Of a stretch of DNA of 64,000 nucleotides, positions 45,319 to 54,693 are shown in pieces. Each line of letters begins with the position of its first letter. Position 1 is the first letter of the stretch. The notes beneath the pieces are model-generated. The model ran no database searches. It worked only from the letters and a program-made list of their open reading frames with translations, and was not told where the DNA came from. Made by a program: the position numbers and the translations under genes. Origin of the DNA: Microtetraspora glauca (GTDB lineage Bacteria > Actinomycetota > Actinomycetes > Streptosporangiales > Streptosporangiaceae). The DNA is taken from assembly GCA_001570385.1 (NCBI GenBank), contig BBYL01000008.1, positions 124,001-188,000 on the forward strand, given 5' to 3'.

Positions 45319-46851
45319 TCACCTGAACGTGGTGGGGAGAGGGACGACCTTGGCGGCGTTCACGGTCAACTCGATGACGTTGGCGGCCAGCACGAGCGCC
45401 GTACGTTCCGTGGCGAACCGCTCCATGTGCGGCTGGCGCTGGTGCTCGGTGTACCCCACCTCGTCCCGGTAGAGCTCGTACACGATGCGCTGCAGCGGCG
45501 CCGACTTCACGCCGTGGCAGACGAAGACCAGGGTGTCGGGCTCGTTGCGCTGCACCGCCTCGACGGTCTCCTCAGCGAGCTTGTCGAACGCCTCTCCCGA
45601 TCCGTCGATCAGCGTGAAGACGGTGAGCAACCCGTAGATGTTGGGCGACGGACGCACCGACCCGCCCTGCCGGGACGCAGCGGCGCCGGAACCGCCGAAC
45701 CCGACGCCGAGGTTCGCCGCCATGTCCGCGCCTGGGAAGACCGTGCCCGTGGCCGGAACGCCGTACTCGGGCCGGCCCGTCTGGGGCGGGCCGTATTCCG
45801 GGGCGGCCTGAGGCATGCTGTACTCCGGAGCGGCCTGCGGCATGCTGTACTCCGGAGCCGCGCCGGGCATCGCGTAGTCGGCGTCCGCCGCCGGAGGCAT
45901 CGTGTACTCGCGCCCGCGGGGGCCGCCGTACGCGTCCTGACCTGCCCGGGGGCCCTGCGGCTGGCCGCCGAAGGCGTCCGACGGCTGCATGCGCGCGGCG
46001 TAGTCGACATCGCCCTGCTCCCCCGCGCGGTACTCCGCGACGAGATCTCCCAGGCCGGAGCGCCGTGGGGGGACCTGGGCCGGCGGCGCCGGCCGGTCGT
46101 CGGCGCCGCGCCTGCCACGGCCCGACCACTCGTCCTGCGGCTCACGGGCGTCCGGCTCGTCCTCCTCGTCCTCGTCCTCGTCCTCGTACGGCGCGAGCGG
46201 GCGGGCGAGGGCGTACCACACGGCTCCGGCGGCGGCGGTCATGAAGGCGACGACGACGATCCCGGGAAGCGTGAACTCCAGCGCGACGGCCACGGCGATG
46301 CCCGCCGGGGCGAGCGCGACCGTCGCGTTCATGTTGTCAAGGTCGTAGTCGTCGCCCTTGCGCCCGCGCAGCACCGCGATCAGAAGCCAGATCACCAGCA
46401 TCCCGATGACGACCACGTGGACGCCGCGCAGGAGCCACTCGGGCCAGATGTCCCAGAACTCGTCGGCCGGCGGGAACGTCTTCGTGAACGCGCGGCTGAT
46501 CGGGTCGATCAGCATGATCACCGCGCCGACGCCCGTCAGCGCGCCACCGAGAAGCCAGCCGGCGAAGCGGGGGAACGCCTTCCTCGCGACCAGCTGCGCC
46601 ACGCCCACGGCCAGCCAGAGCGGCGCCACCAGCGACCCGGTGATCTGGAACAACCGGAAGGTCACCGACCCGAACCCGATCAGCTGGCCGGTGGCGATCG
46701 CCCCGAGGGAGAGGCACAGCGCACCCGTGGTGACGGCCCACGCGACCAGCCATCCCGTCGGCTTCTCGCGGATGCGACCGACGACGACACCGGTGGTGAT
46801 GGCGGCGAGAACGGCGCCGGCGAACGCGATGACAGCGACAAGGACTTCCAT
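45319..46851 (-). CDS. Seven-helix membrane protein with C-terminal ABM-like domain
   Basis: 510 residues. Seven hydrophobic helices occupy about residues 3-215, followed by an acidic stretch (EDEDEDEEDEPDA), a Pro/Gly-rich linker with APEYSMPQA repeats (nine residues, encoded by 27-bp repeats at 45812-45865), and a C-terminal domain of about 100 residues. That domain (GLLTVFTLIDGSGEAFDKLA through IVYELYRDEVGYTEHQ) matches the antibiotic-biosynthesis-monooxygenase (ABM) fold. A membrane-anchored ABM domain is unusual; its substrate is unknown. It is divergent from bldN. Confidence 0.65.
   Translation of the reverse strand: MEVLVAVIAFAGAVLAAITTGVVVGRIREKPTGWLVAWAVTTGALCLSLGAIATGQLIGFGSVTFRLFQITGSLVAPLWLAVGVAQLVARKAFPRFAGWLLGGALTGVGAVIMLIDPISRAFTKTFPPADEFWDIWPEWLLRGVHVVVIGMLVIWLLIAVLRGRKGDDYDLDNMNATVALAPAGIAVAVALEFTLPGIVVVAFMTAAAGAVWYALARPLAPYEDEDEDEEDEPDAREPQDEWSGRGRRGADDRPAPPAQVPPRRSGLGDLVAEYRAGEQGDVDYAARMQPSDAFGGQPQGPRAGQDAYGGPRGREYTMPPAADADYAMPGAAPEYSMPQAAPEYSMPQAAPEYGPPQTGRPEYGVPATGTVFPGADMAANLGVGFGGSGAAASRQGGSVRPSPNIYGLLTVFTLIDGSGEAFDKLAEETVEAVQRNEPDTLVFVCHGVKSAPLQRIVYELYRDEVGYTEHQRQPHMERFATERTALVLAANVIELTVNAAKVVPLPTTFR
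45812..45865. repeat. Two 27-bp tandem repeats in linker of membrane protein gene
   Basis: Units starting GGCATGCTGTACTCCGGAGC at 45812 and 45839 encode nine-residue APEYSMPQA-type blocks in frame; a partial copy with changes precedes them. Confidence 0.75.
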
Positions 46852-46953
46852 GGTGGACCTTATGCTGCCGGACTTCGCGCACTGACCGGTAGCCGGTGTC
46901 CCAGCCCGTTACGCGACGTGATTACCGTGCACGATGGATTGTGTTATCTCGCG

Positions 46954-47652
46954 ATGATTTCTAGAGTGTTCGAGCACGCCGACTCCCCTTCCCCCTGGGA
47001 TCACCGGATGCCGACATCGTGGCCGTTCGCCGGGCTCTCCCCTCCAGCCGCTGGAGTGGTGCGGCAGGCACCCCCCGCCGCCCCCGCGGCGGCGCAGCTC
47101 GAAAACGACGAGATGCGCACGCTGGTCCTGCGCGCCAAGACCGGCGACACCGAGGCGTTCGGCGTGCTCTACGACCGATACGTCGACCTCGTCTACCGCT
47201 ACGTGTTCTTCCGCGTGGGTTCGCACGCGCTCGCCGAGGACCTGACGAGCGACACGTTCCTGCGTGCCCTGCGCGGCATCGCCGACTTCACCTGGCAAGG
47301 TCGCGACTTCGGCGCCTGGCTGGTCACCATCGCCAGGAACCTGGTCACCGACCACTACAAATCGGGACGCAGCCGGCTTGAGGTGTGCACGGCCGAGGTC
47401 CTCGACACCCCCCTCGACGGCGAGCACATCCCGGAGAACGCCGTCGTCGCCAACATGGTGAACGAGCACGTTCTACGGGCGATCACGCGGCTCAACCCGG
47501 AGCAGCAGGAGTGCGTCGTCCTGCGCTTCCTGCACGGGATGTCGCTCGCGGAGACTGCCATGATCATGGGCAAGCAGAGCGGCGCGATCAAGGCACTCCA
47601 GTTCCGGGCGATCAAGGCGCTGGCCCGCGTACTTCCGAAAGATCTCGGTTAG
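46954..47652 (+). CDS. bldN: BldN-type ECF sigma factor
   Basis: About 232 residues if the ATG at 46954 is used; the start is uncertain because no strong ribosome binding site is seen, and GTG 46966 or ATG 47008 are alternatives. Region 2 has EAFGVLYDRYVDLVYRYVFF and TFTWQGRDFGAWLVTIARN-type sequence (DFTWQGRDFGAWLVTIARNL); region 4 has QQECVVLRFLHGMSLAETA. These closely follow Streptomyces BldN, the sigma factor needed for aerial hypha formation. Streptomyces BldN is made as a longer pro-protein; here the N-terminal extension is only about 50 residues. Next gene encodes an RsbN-like anti-sigma factor. Confidence 0.88.
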   Translation: MISRVFEHADSPSPWDHRMPTSWPFAGLSPPAAGVVRQAPPAAPAAAQLENDEMRTLVLRAKTGDTEAFGVLYDRYVDLVYRYVFFRVGSHALAEDLTSDTFLRALRGIADFTWQGRDFGAWLVTIARNLVTDHYKSGRSRLEVCTAEVLDTPLDGEHIPENAVVANMVNEHVLRAITRLNPEQQECVVLRFLHGMSLAETAMIMGKQSGAIKALQFRAIKALARVLPKDLG

Positions 47653-47735
47653 CTCACGTGCCGTAACCCTGGCCGCGTCACCTCGTTGGGCATGACACAG
47701 GCGTGGATCGGCAACGGGGGATCTCGGGAGCGTTC

Positions 47736-48425
47736 ATGGGCTGGTGGCGGCCGCGGCGCCGGCGGCGGGTCGGATGGGCGGGGCGTGCCACCGACCGTGT
47801 CGCCACGCGGATCGCCGAGGTCGGTTCCCGGATCGGCGGCGGCCCACGGCCGGACTTCCGGGCCAAATTGCGCGCGGACCTGCTCGAAGCGCACGCCGCC
47901 GAGCGCAGGCCCGCCGAGCGGCCTCCCGCGGAGCGGCCGGAGGTCCGCCGCCCCTCCCTCCTCGTACGGCTCCGCCCGGCGGTGGTGTTCACGATGCTGC
48001 TCGGCGTGATGTTCCTGACCGGCTCCCGGGCGTACGACTCGGTGCCGGGCGACATGCTCTACCCGTTGAAGCGGGCGGCGGAGGCGACCGTGCTGCGGCT
48101 GGCCACGAGCGACACCGAACTGGCGAAGCGCGAGATGGCGGCGGCCCGGCTGCGCGCGGCGGAGGCGGCGACGCTGGCCGGCGCGCCCGGGCCCGGCCGG
48201 GACGAACTCATCACACAGGCCCTCGACGACATGGCCAGGACCACCCGGGCGGCGCTGAGCCGGGTCAGGCCACGCGACGACAAGCCCGACGGCGAGGTAC
48301 GGCGGTTCGCCCGCGAGCAGCGCACGATGGTGGAGCCGCTGCTCCCGAAGCTCGATCGGGAGAACCGCGACAAGGCGACCAAGTACCTCACCTACATCGA
48401 CACCTTCACGAGTCCCGTTGAGTGA
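47736..48425 (+). CDS. rsbN: RsbN-like membrane anti-sigma factor (DUF5667-type)
   Basis: 229 residues from the ATG at 47736 (GGGAG upstream). A basic cytoplasmic N-terminal region of about 75 residues, one membrane helix (VVFTMLLGVMFLTGSRAY) and an extracytoplasmic helical domain that starts with PGDMLYPLKRAAEATVL, the DUF5667 signature. In S. venezuelae the gene after bldN encodes RsbN, which binds and inhibits BldN. Position and architecture support the same role; direct sequence identity cannot be measured here. Confidence 0.8.
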   Translation: MGWWRPRRRRRVGWAGRATDRVATRIAEVGSRIGGGPRPDFRAKLRADLLEAHAAERRPAERPPAERPEVRRPSLLVRLRPAVVFTMLLGVMFLTGSRAYDSVPGDMLYPLKRAAEATVLRLATSDTELAKREMAAARLRAAEAATLAGAPGPGRDELITQALDDMARTTRAALSRVRPRDDKPDGEVRRFAREQRTMVEPLLPKLDRENRDKATKYLTYIDTFTSPVE

Positions 48426-48507
48426 CCTGCTTGCATGGAATACGGTCACTCGGCGCTAACGCCGCGTACACCGTCATCCACCAACCGGACGGTTAAGCTG
48501 ATGGCCT

Positions 48508-49374
48508 ATGAAGCGGCTAATGCGACGGCGGGAAGCGGCGGAGATCGCGGGAGAGGTGGCGGCCGCGGCGGTGGTCCCCACCCCGAGCGCCGAGCCCGAC
48601 CTGACGGCCGCGGCGTTCTTCGACGTGGACAACACCATGATGCGAGGCGCCTCGATCTACCACTTCGCCCGCGGTCTGGCCGCGCGCGGCCTGTTCACCA
48701 CCAACGATCTGGTGAGGTTCGCCCTCGGGCAGGCGTGGTTCCGGGTACGCGGCAACGAGAACCCCGAGCACATCGCCAAGGCCAAGGAGACGGCGCTGGC
48801 CTTCGTGGCCGGCCTCAAGGTCGATGACGTGGTGCGCCTCGGCGAGGAGATCTACGACGAGGTCATGTCCGACCGGATCTGGGCCGGGACGCGCGCGCTC
48901 GCCCAGGCTCACCTGGAGGCGGGCCAGCGGGTCTGGCTGGTCACCGCGACCCCGGTCGAGCTGGCCCGGGTGATCGCGCAGCGGCTCGGCCTCACCGGCG
49001 CGCTCGGCACGGTCGCGGAGACCGCGGACGGCGTCTACACCGGCAGGCTCGTCGGCGATCTCCTCCACGGCCCGGCCAAGGCGGAGGCCATCCGGGCGCT
49101 GGCCCGCCTGGAGGGGCTCGACCTGTCCCACTGCTCGGCATACAGCGACTCGGCCAACGACCTGCCCATGTTGTCGCTGGTCGGCCGGCCGTACGCCGTC
49201 AATCCCGACAGCGAGCTGCGCGAGCACGCGAAGGAGCACGGCTGGCAGATCCGCGACTTCCGCACCGGGCGCAAGGCCACGCTGATCGGCCTGCCGATCG
49301 CGGCGACCGCAGGCGCCGTGGCCGGGGGCATCGCCGCGGGCATCGCGCTCCGCAAGCACTACCGCTCGTCCTGA
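48508..49374 (+). CDS. HAD-IB family hydrolase (SerB-like), membrane-associated
   Basis: 288 residues. Catalytic [10 protein letters not shown] (Asp39 and Asp41) begins the HAD fold; [13 protein letters not shown] and [13 protein letters not shown] are motifs II and IV. A C-terminal hydrophobic Gly/Ala helix ([20 protein letters not shown]) may anchor it in the membrane. Substrate is unknown; family members include phosphoserine and phospholipid-head phosphatases. It follows rsbN by 82 nt on the same strand. Confidence 0.85.
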   Translation: MKRLMRRREAAEIAGEVAAAAVVPTPSAEPDLTAAAFFDVDNTMMRGASIYHFARGLAARGLFTTNDLVRFALGQAWFRVRGNENPEHIAKAKETALAFVAGLKVDDVVRLGEEIYDEVMSDRIWAGTRALAQAHLEAGQRVWLVTATPVELARVIAQRLGLTGALGTVAETADGVYTGRLVGDLLHGPAKAEAIRALARLEGLDLSHCSAYSDSANDLPMLSLVGRPYAVNPDSELREHAKEHGWQIRDFRTGRKATLIGLPIAATAGAVAGGIAAGIALRKHYRSS

Positions 49375-49511
49375 TCCCCCGGCGCGGGGGAATCCGCCCA
49401 GGACGTGGCCCCTCCGCCGTCCTGCTCTCGATCATCGCCCGAGAGGGCGTCCTCCGCGGCGCGCCCCGCAGCGAGGAAGTCGTTCGCAGGTGTCGCCGCC
49501 TGCCGTCCCGG

Positions 49512-50564
49512 TCACGCGTACCGGCGGAGGCCACTGACCGCCGAGTGGGCGATCCGGTCGAGAAAGTCGTTCAGGGCGTCGTTGACCAGGTCCGGGCGCT
49601 CGAAGCCGATCATGTGCCCGGCGCCGGGGACGATCATGAACCGCGCTCCGGGCAGCGTCTCGGCGATCCTGCGGCTGTGCGCGGGCGGGGTCACACGGTC
49701 GTTCTCGCCCACCATGACCAGCGTCTCGATCGAGCGCAGCGCGTCGAGCGCGGTCAGCTTGTCGTGCACGCAGAGGCCGCGGAAGAAGCCGACCATCACC
49801 TCGGTCGGCGTGGCCGCAGCGACGTCGCTCACGAACCGCACATGGTCGGGCCGCGCGCCGCCGCCGAAGGCGATGTAGCGGGCCACCGGGAGGTGGGTGC
49901 GCGTCTTGAGCGCGACGCTGCGGTCGATCCACGCGGCCTGGGCCAGCAGTCCCTCGAAGACGATCGGCGTGACGAACGCGGCCAGCCGCCCCACCGGCCA
50001 CGGCAGGCCGAACGTGTGGCGGGACAACTCACCCGGTGACGTGCTGAGCAGCGCGACACCCCGTACTCGGGAGGCGAGCAACTCCGGATGCCGGGCGGCG
50101 AACGCCATGATGCTCATGCCGCCCATCGAGTGGCCGACGAGCACGACCGGCACCCCTTCCGGGACGGCCTGCTCGATGACCGCGGCCAGGTCGTCGCCGA
50201 GCCGGTCGATCGTGCAGTCGTCGATCGGGCCCGCCGAGGACGCGCCGTGTCCGCGCTGGTCGTAGAAGACGAGCGTGGCCCGGCCGGCCAGCGCCTCGCG
50301 CTGGATGTGCCAGCAGTGGCGGTTCATCACCCAGCCGTGCGCGAAGATCACGGCGAGCTCGGGATCCGGATGCTCGTCGACGTCCACCGCGAGATGCACA
50401 CCATCATCCGTGGTCACGGTCATCGGCTTGCCCACCAGGCAGCCGAGCCGGGACCCGTTCACCGTCGCGGGTACGGCTTCCGCACGCCGCCGGACCACCC
50501 CCGCGGCGTACCCCAAAGCCATTCCCGCAAGCAGTACTTTCCGCTTTATCCCGCTTTGGTGCAT
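49512..50564 (-). CDS. Alpha/beta hydrolase
   Basis: 350 residues from the ATG at 50564, which has AGAGGAG upstream. An N-terminal hydrophobic segment (VLLAGMALGYAAGVVRRR) may be a membrane anchor. The nucleophile elbow is GHSMGGMS, the oxyanion region is IFAHGWVMNRHCW and the catalytic His is in VPGAGHMIGFERP. Substrate is unknown. The longer ORF to 50882 is non-coding upstream of this start. Confidence 0.88.
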   Translation of the reverse strand: MHQSGIKRKVLLAGMALGYAAGVVRRRAEAVPATVNGSRLGCLVGKPMTVTTDDGVHLAVDVDEHPDPELAVIFAHGWVMNRHCWHIQREALAGRATLVFYDQRGHGASSAGPIDDCTIDRLGDDLAAVIEQAVPEGVPVVLVGHSMGGMSIMAFAARHPELLASRVRGVALLSTSPGELSRHTFGLPWPVGRLAAFVTPIVFEGLLAQAAWIDRSVALKTRTHLPVARYIAFGGGARPDHVRFVSDVAAATPTEVMVGFFRGLCVHDKLTALDALRSIETLVMVGENDRVTPPAHSRRIAETLPGARFMIVPGAGHMIGFERPDLVNDALNDFLDRIAHSAVSGLRRYA

Positions 50565-50674
50565 GATGTACTCCTCTTGGTGAAGTACACCATACCGACC
50601 GGTAGCTGCCATTGTTAGACCCCGAGACCGATAAGCCCGGGTAAAGAATCGCCAGGTCGGAGAGGGCGGGGACC

Positions 50675-52054
50675 TCACCCGGCGGAGCGGAACAGGGTGA
50701 CCGTGGCGCTGTAGGTGACGACGCTCTCCCCCTGCGGGATGTACGTCAGCGTGAGGTCCTTGCGACTCGCCTTCATCGCGAAGTCGCCCTCCCGGGTGCA
50801 TCTCGTCCCCTTGAGGATGGACTCGTGCAGGAGGAACTGCCCGCCCGAGCCCCGGCCGGTGAGGGTCAACGTTCCGCTGCAACCGAGATCCGGATAGCTG
50901 ACCGCCGCCGTTCGCGAGCCGGCCTGGATTGTCACGATCATGGGCCGGTTCCTGCCGTTACTCTGCGCCAGCGCCCCTTGCCACGTGCCTTCGAAAGCCC
51001 GGGAGAAGCGCAACGGCTTCGGGTTCGCGGGCATGGACGACTTCGCGGCCGCGGGACCGGTCGTGCCGCCCTGCCCGGCCCCTGCCGGGTCTTTCGTGAG
51101 CCAGATGGCGGCTCCCGACGCGAGCGCGAGCACGGCCGCGCCACCGGCGAGGGCGTACATCCGGCCCGCGCGACCAGCCCGCCGGGTGGGACGCGCGTCG
51201 GAGCGTGAGATGTTCCGCGACGCGGTCACGGGGGCGGCGACCGGCTCAGCCGACCCGAGCAGCCGCATCAGCACTTCCTGCGTAGTCGGACGTGCCGCCG
51301 GATCCTTGTCCAGGCACTGGCGCACGAGGGAGAGCAACGGCTCCGGCACGCCGTCGAGCTCGGGCTCGGCATTGATCACTCGATAGAGCACCGCGGGAGC
51401 CGAGTCGCCCGCGAAGGGCGAGCGCCCCGTCGCGGCGAACGCGACCACCGCACCCCAGGCGAAGACGTCGGCCGAGGGACCTATCGGGGCCCCGGCGATC
51501 TGCTCGGGCGCCATGTACGCCGGGGTTCCGATGACCTGGCTGCTGACTGTGGCCGTCGCGTCGAGGGCCCGGGCGATCCCGAAATCGATCACACGGGGGC
51601 CGTCCTGGCCGAGCAGCACGTTGCCGGGCTTGAAGTCCCGATGCACCAGGCCCGCCTCATGGATCGCCGTGAGTGCGGTGGCGGTCCCGACGGCGAGCCG
51701 GTGGAGGGCGGACCCGCTTCGCGGGCCGTTCCGGTTCACGTCGTCCTGGAGAGACGGCCCGTCCACGAACTCGGTGACGATGTACGGCGGGTTCGACCAG
51801 AGGTCCGCGGTGAGGAACTGGGCGGTGCAGAAGGAGGCCACCCGCTGTGCGACGCTCACCTCCCGGGCGAAGCGCTCGCGGGTCGTGTCGTCGTGGGCGA
51901 TCTCCGGCCGGAGGATCTTGACCGCCACGGCGACCTCTCCGGCGTCCGTCCCGAGATAGACGATGCCCTGGCCTCCGGCCCCGAGGCGCCGGATCAGCCG
52001 GTAGGGACCGATGGACTGGGGATCGCCCGGTTGCAGACCACCTGATGCCGTCAC
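50675..52054 (-). CDS. Serine/threonine protein kinase (membrane)
   Basis: 459 residues. Cytoplasmic Hanks-type kinase domain (about 16-280): Gly loop LGAGGQGIVYLG, lysine in VAVKILRPE, catalytic HRDFKPGNVLL and DFGIAR. One membrane helix near 300-320 (YALAGGAAVLALASGAAIWL) leads to an exported beta-rich domain containing SNGRNRPMIVTIQAGS and two Cys. Substrate and signal are unknown; no PASTA repeats are present. Confidence 0.93.
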   Translation of the reverse strand: MTASGGLQPGDPQSIGPYRLIRRLGAGGQGIVYLGTDAGEVAVAVKILRPEIAHDDTTRERFAREVSVAQRVASFCTAQFLTADLWSNPPYIVTEFVDGPSLQDDVNRNGPRSGSALHRLAVGTATALTAIHEAGLVHRDFKPGNVLLGQDGPRVIDFGIARALDATATVSSQVIGTPAYMAPEQIAGAPIGPSADVFAWGAVVAFAATGRSPFAGDSAPAVLYRVINAEPELDGVPEPLLSLVRQCLDKDPAARPTTQEVLMRLLGSAEPVAAPVTASRNISRSDARPTRRAGRAGRMYALAGGAAVLALASGAAIWLTKDPAGAGQGGTTGPAAAKSSMPANPKPLRFSRAFEGTWQGALAQSNGRNRPMIVTIQAGSRTAAVSYPDLGCSGTLTLTGRGSGGQFLLHESILKGTRCTREGDFAMKASRKDLTLTYIPQGESVVTYSATVTLFRSAG

Positions 52055-52166
52055 CCGTACGCCCCCGTCGAATGGCGGTGCTGGAATGAGGAAGACCCTC
52101 GCGAAGCGGCGGAAACCGACGCTTCGTGATCTATCACACTATGGCAGCGCGTGATCCGCTGTCATG

Positions 52167-53102
52167 TCAGAAGAGCGGCTGGAAGGCGGGGCCACGGCGA
52201 CGCCGCAGCACGTCCAGCTGGTGCTGGATCGTCTCGCGTACCTGGTCGGTGAGGTTGAACACCAGCATCGGGTCGTCGGCGTCGATGGGGTCGTAGTCGT
52301 CGGTCCTGATCGGCTCGCCGAACTCGATCAGCCACTTCGACGGCAACGGCACCAGCCCGAGCGGGCCGAGCCACGGGAAGAACGGCGTGATCGGCAGGTA
52401 GGGCAGGCCCAGCAGCCGGGCCAGCACAGGAAGATCGCCGATCTTGGGATAGATCTCCTCGGCGCCGACGATGGCGCAGGGGATGATCGGCACCCCGGCC
52501 CGGATCGCCGAGGCCACGAAGCCTCCACGGCCGAACCGCTGCAACCGGTAGCGCTGCGAGAACGGCTTGCCCACGCCCTTGAAACCCTCGGGGAAAACAC
52601 CCACGAGCTCGCCCTTGCGCAGCAGGCGGTCGGCGTCCTCCGGACAGGCCAGCGTGTGCCCGGTCTTGCGCGACAGGTGGCCGAGCACGGGCAGCTGGTA
52701 GACGAGGTCGGCGCCGAGCAGGCGGACCGCGCGGTGCGCCTCGTCGTGCAGCGCGACCTGCATCATCAGCGCGTCGACCGGCAGCGTCCCGGAGTGGTTG
52801 GCCACCACCAGCGCCCCCGACTCCGCCGGGACGTTCTCCAGGCCGAGCGTCTCGACCCGGAACCAGTGCCGGTACACCGGCCGGATCAGTTCGAGCAGGA
52901 CCCTGTCGTTGAGCTCCGGGTCGAACCCGAACTCGTCGATCTCGTACTCGCCGGTGAGGCGGCGGCGCAGGAAGGCGAAGACCTCGGCGAGCCGCTCGTC
53001 ACCGGACCCGCGCGAGGCGTCGTCCGAAACGCCGGAGGCGGGCGAGGCGTCGTCCGGAGCCCCGGGCGAGCCCTCCTCGGAGGTACGCGTCACGTCACAC
53101 AC
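52167..53102 (-). CDS. Lysophospholipid acyltransferase-family protein
   Basis: 311 residues with the acyltransferase block VANHSGTLPVDALMMQ and FPEGFKGVGKPFSQRY. The catalytic motif reads HX6D rather than the usual HX4D, as in the MGAT-like branch. It should acylate a glycerolipid intermediate, though the substrate is not clear. The N-terminus is a Ser/Ala/Gly/Asp-rich low-complexity stretch. An epimerase-like gene lies 10 nt upstream on the same strand, so the two are likely an operon. Confidence 0.82.
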   Translation of the reverse strand: MCDVTRTSEEGSPGAPDDASPASGVSDDASRGSGDERLAEVFAFLRRRLTGEYEIDEFGFDPELNDRVLLELIRPVYRHWFRVETLGLENVPAESGALVVANHSGTLPVDALMMQVALHDEAHRAVRLLGADLVYQLPVLGHLSRKTGHTLACPEDADRLLRKGELVGVFPEGFKGVGKPFSQRYRLQRFGRGGFVASAIRAGVPIIPCAIVGAEEIYPKIGDLPVLARLLGLPYLPITPFFPWLGPLGLVPLPSKWLIEFGEPIRTDDYDPIDADDPMLVFNLTDQVRETIQHQLDVLRRRRGPAFQPLF

Positions 53103-53112
53103 GCCTTACTGG

Positions 53113-54153
53113 TCATCCGGGACCGGGGGTGGATCGCCCCGAAGCGAGATCGGACAGCCGGTCGGCCACGGCGGCGGGAAGACCGCCGGAAAGGCGGCGC
53201 GAGCGGAGAAAGTCCTCGAACGCGGCGGCCGTACCGAATTTGGGCTTCCATCCCAGCTCGCGGATCAACCGGCCGCTGTCCACGACCCGGCCGTGGCACA
53301 TCAGCGCCAGCTGCTCAGGCGTGAAGTCCAGCCGGCGCGCGGCACGCGCCACCTCTCCCAGGAAACGGAACACCGGAGACGGCACGGGAAGCGGCGTCCG
53401 GCCCGCCCGCCGCAGGCACTGGGACAGCAACAGCACGCCGTCACCGGCCACGTTGAACGTGCCCGGGTGGTCCTCCAGGGCCATCCGGCGCAGCACCTCG
53501 ACCCCGTCGTCCTCGTGCACGAACTGCAGCCGGGGATCGAAGCCGAACACCGTCGGCGCAAACGGCTGCGCGAAGTACCTGGTGAGGGGTGAGTCCACCC
53601 CCGGGCCCATGAAGTTGGCGAAACGGAGCGTCGAGGTGACCACGTCGGGACGCCGCCTGGCGAAGCCCCGGACGTAGCCCTCCACGTCGCCGGCGTCCTT
53701 GGCGTACCCCGAGTGCGGGACCTCGGCGGGCTCGCTGTCCTCCGTGAACACGGCGGGATCGTTCGGCGCCGAGCCGTACACGGCGGTCGTGGACCGCACC
53801 ACGACCCTGCGCACGGTCGTGGACCGCTGGCACGCGCCGAGCAGCTGCATCGTGCCGATGACGTTGTGCTCTTTCATGGCCGACCGGCTCCTGGCGGGGC
53901 CGCTGACCAAGCTCATGTGCACGACGATGTCGACGTCCGCCGCCGCGATGACCTGCGCGATGTCTGGACTGCGCAGATCGACGCGGACGAACTCGGTGCG
54001 ACCGGACAGGGAGCCGCCATCTCGGTTGGGCGATGGCGGCGGAACCGTGTCCACCCCGATGACCCGGCCGATGTCCGGGTCCGCGGCGAGCACGCCGGCC
54101 ACTCGTGCTCCGACGTGACGCGAGACCCCGGTGACCAGCACAGTGTGGGTCAT
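53113..54153 (-). CDS. NAD-dependent epimerase/dehydratase-family protein
   Basis: 346 residues from the ATG at 54153 (GAGG upstream). The Rossmann motif is VLVTGVSRHVGARVAG. The usual catalytic YxxxK is not clear: the Tyr at HSGYAKDAGDVE is followed by Lys two residues later instead of four. It may therefore bind NAD(P) without standard epimerase chemistry. Downstream (10-nt gap) is the acyltransferase gene, so a cell-envelope lipid role is possible. Confidence 0.8.
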   Translation of the reverse strand: MTHTVLVTGVSRHVGARVAGVLAADPDIGRVIGVDTVPPPSPNRDGGSLSGRTEFVRVDLRSPDIAQVIAAADVDIVVHMSLVSGPARSRSAMKEHNVIGTMQLLGACQRSTTVRRVVVRSTTAVYGSAPNDPAVFTEDSEPAEVPHSGYAKDAGDVEGYVRGFARRRPDVVTSTLRFANFMGPGVDSPLTRYFAQPFAPTVFGFDPRLQFVHEDDGVEVLRRMALEDHPGTFNVAGDGVLLLSQCLRRAGRTPLPVPSPVFRFLGEVARAARRLDFTPEQLALMCHGRVVDSGRLIRELGWKPKFGTAAAFEDFLRSRRLSGGLPAAVADRLSDLASGRSTPGPG

Positions 54154-54229
54154 CGTCGCCTCACTGGGGGACTGGTGGGGAATGTTCACGGTCGCCCGGC
54201 CCCGCGGGACCGGTGCGCGCTCCGTACTA

Positions 54230-54328
54230 CTACTTCTTGTTACGCCGCTGGATGCGGGTCTTCTTCAGCAGCTTGCGGTGCTTCTTCTTGGCCATGCGCT
54301 TGCGGCGCTTCTTGATCACAGAGCCCAC
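54230..54328 (-). CDS. 32-residue basic peptide (bTHX/AURKAIP1-COX24-type)
   Basis: GTG start with GGGGGT upstream gives a 32-residue, Lys/Arg-rich protein beginning [18 protein letters not shown] and ending [10 protein letters not shown], with TAG at 54230. It matches the tiny basic ribosome-associated family conserved in actinobacteria. It is too short for standard ORF calling, so it is easily missed. It sits just upstream of the epimerase-like gene on the same strand. Confidence 0.85.
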   Translation of the reverse strand: MGSVIKKRRKRMAKKKHRKLLKKTRIQRRNKK

Positions 54329-54489
54329 GGGACCCCCAGGTGAAGGTTGAGAATGCCAGACCGATGCGCGAGCGCACACCGGCACAACAGACTACCGGCG
54401 ATCCACGGTCGATCGCCCCCTGGGGGACACCGCGTGGCCGATGCCGGATCCCGCGCCTGGTCAGCGCGGGTCCGGACCGCCTCGGCGTG

Positions 54490-54693
54490 TCATCCTGCCT
54501 CGATGAACGCATCCCTGAGGTAGTCGTGTACCGCCTGCTCGGGCACCCTGAAGGATCGGCCGACACGGATGGCCGGCAGCTCACCTGAGTGGACGAGCCG
54601 GTACACCGTCATCTTGGACACTCGCATGACCGTGGCGACTTCCGCCACCGTCAGGAACTTCACCTCGCTGAGAGGTCTTTCGCCTGCACCCAT
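54490..54693 (-). CDS. Small HTH protein (excisionase/BldC-like MerR-type)
   Basis: 67 residues from ATG at 54693 (AGAGG upstream). FLTVAEVATVMRVSKMTVYRLV and ELPAIRVGRSFRVPEQAVHDYL form the winged-helix DNA-binding unit of excisionase-like proteins. No integrase lies nearby, so chromosomal regulation is more likely than recombination. The upstream extension to 54741 is not needed. Confidence 0.8.
   Translation of the reverse strand: MGAGERPLSEVKFLTVAEVATVMRVSKMTVYRLVHSGELPAIRVGRSFRVPEQAVHDYLRDAFIEAG

Noticed and set aside
54490..54693. Excisionase of a mobile element
   Set aside because: Domain is excisionase-like but no integrase or att site is near, and similar proteins serve as chromosomal regulators in actinomycetes.
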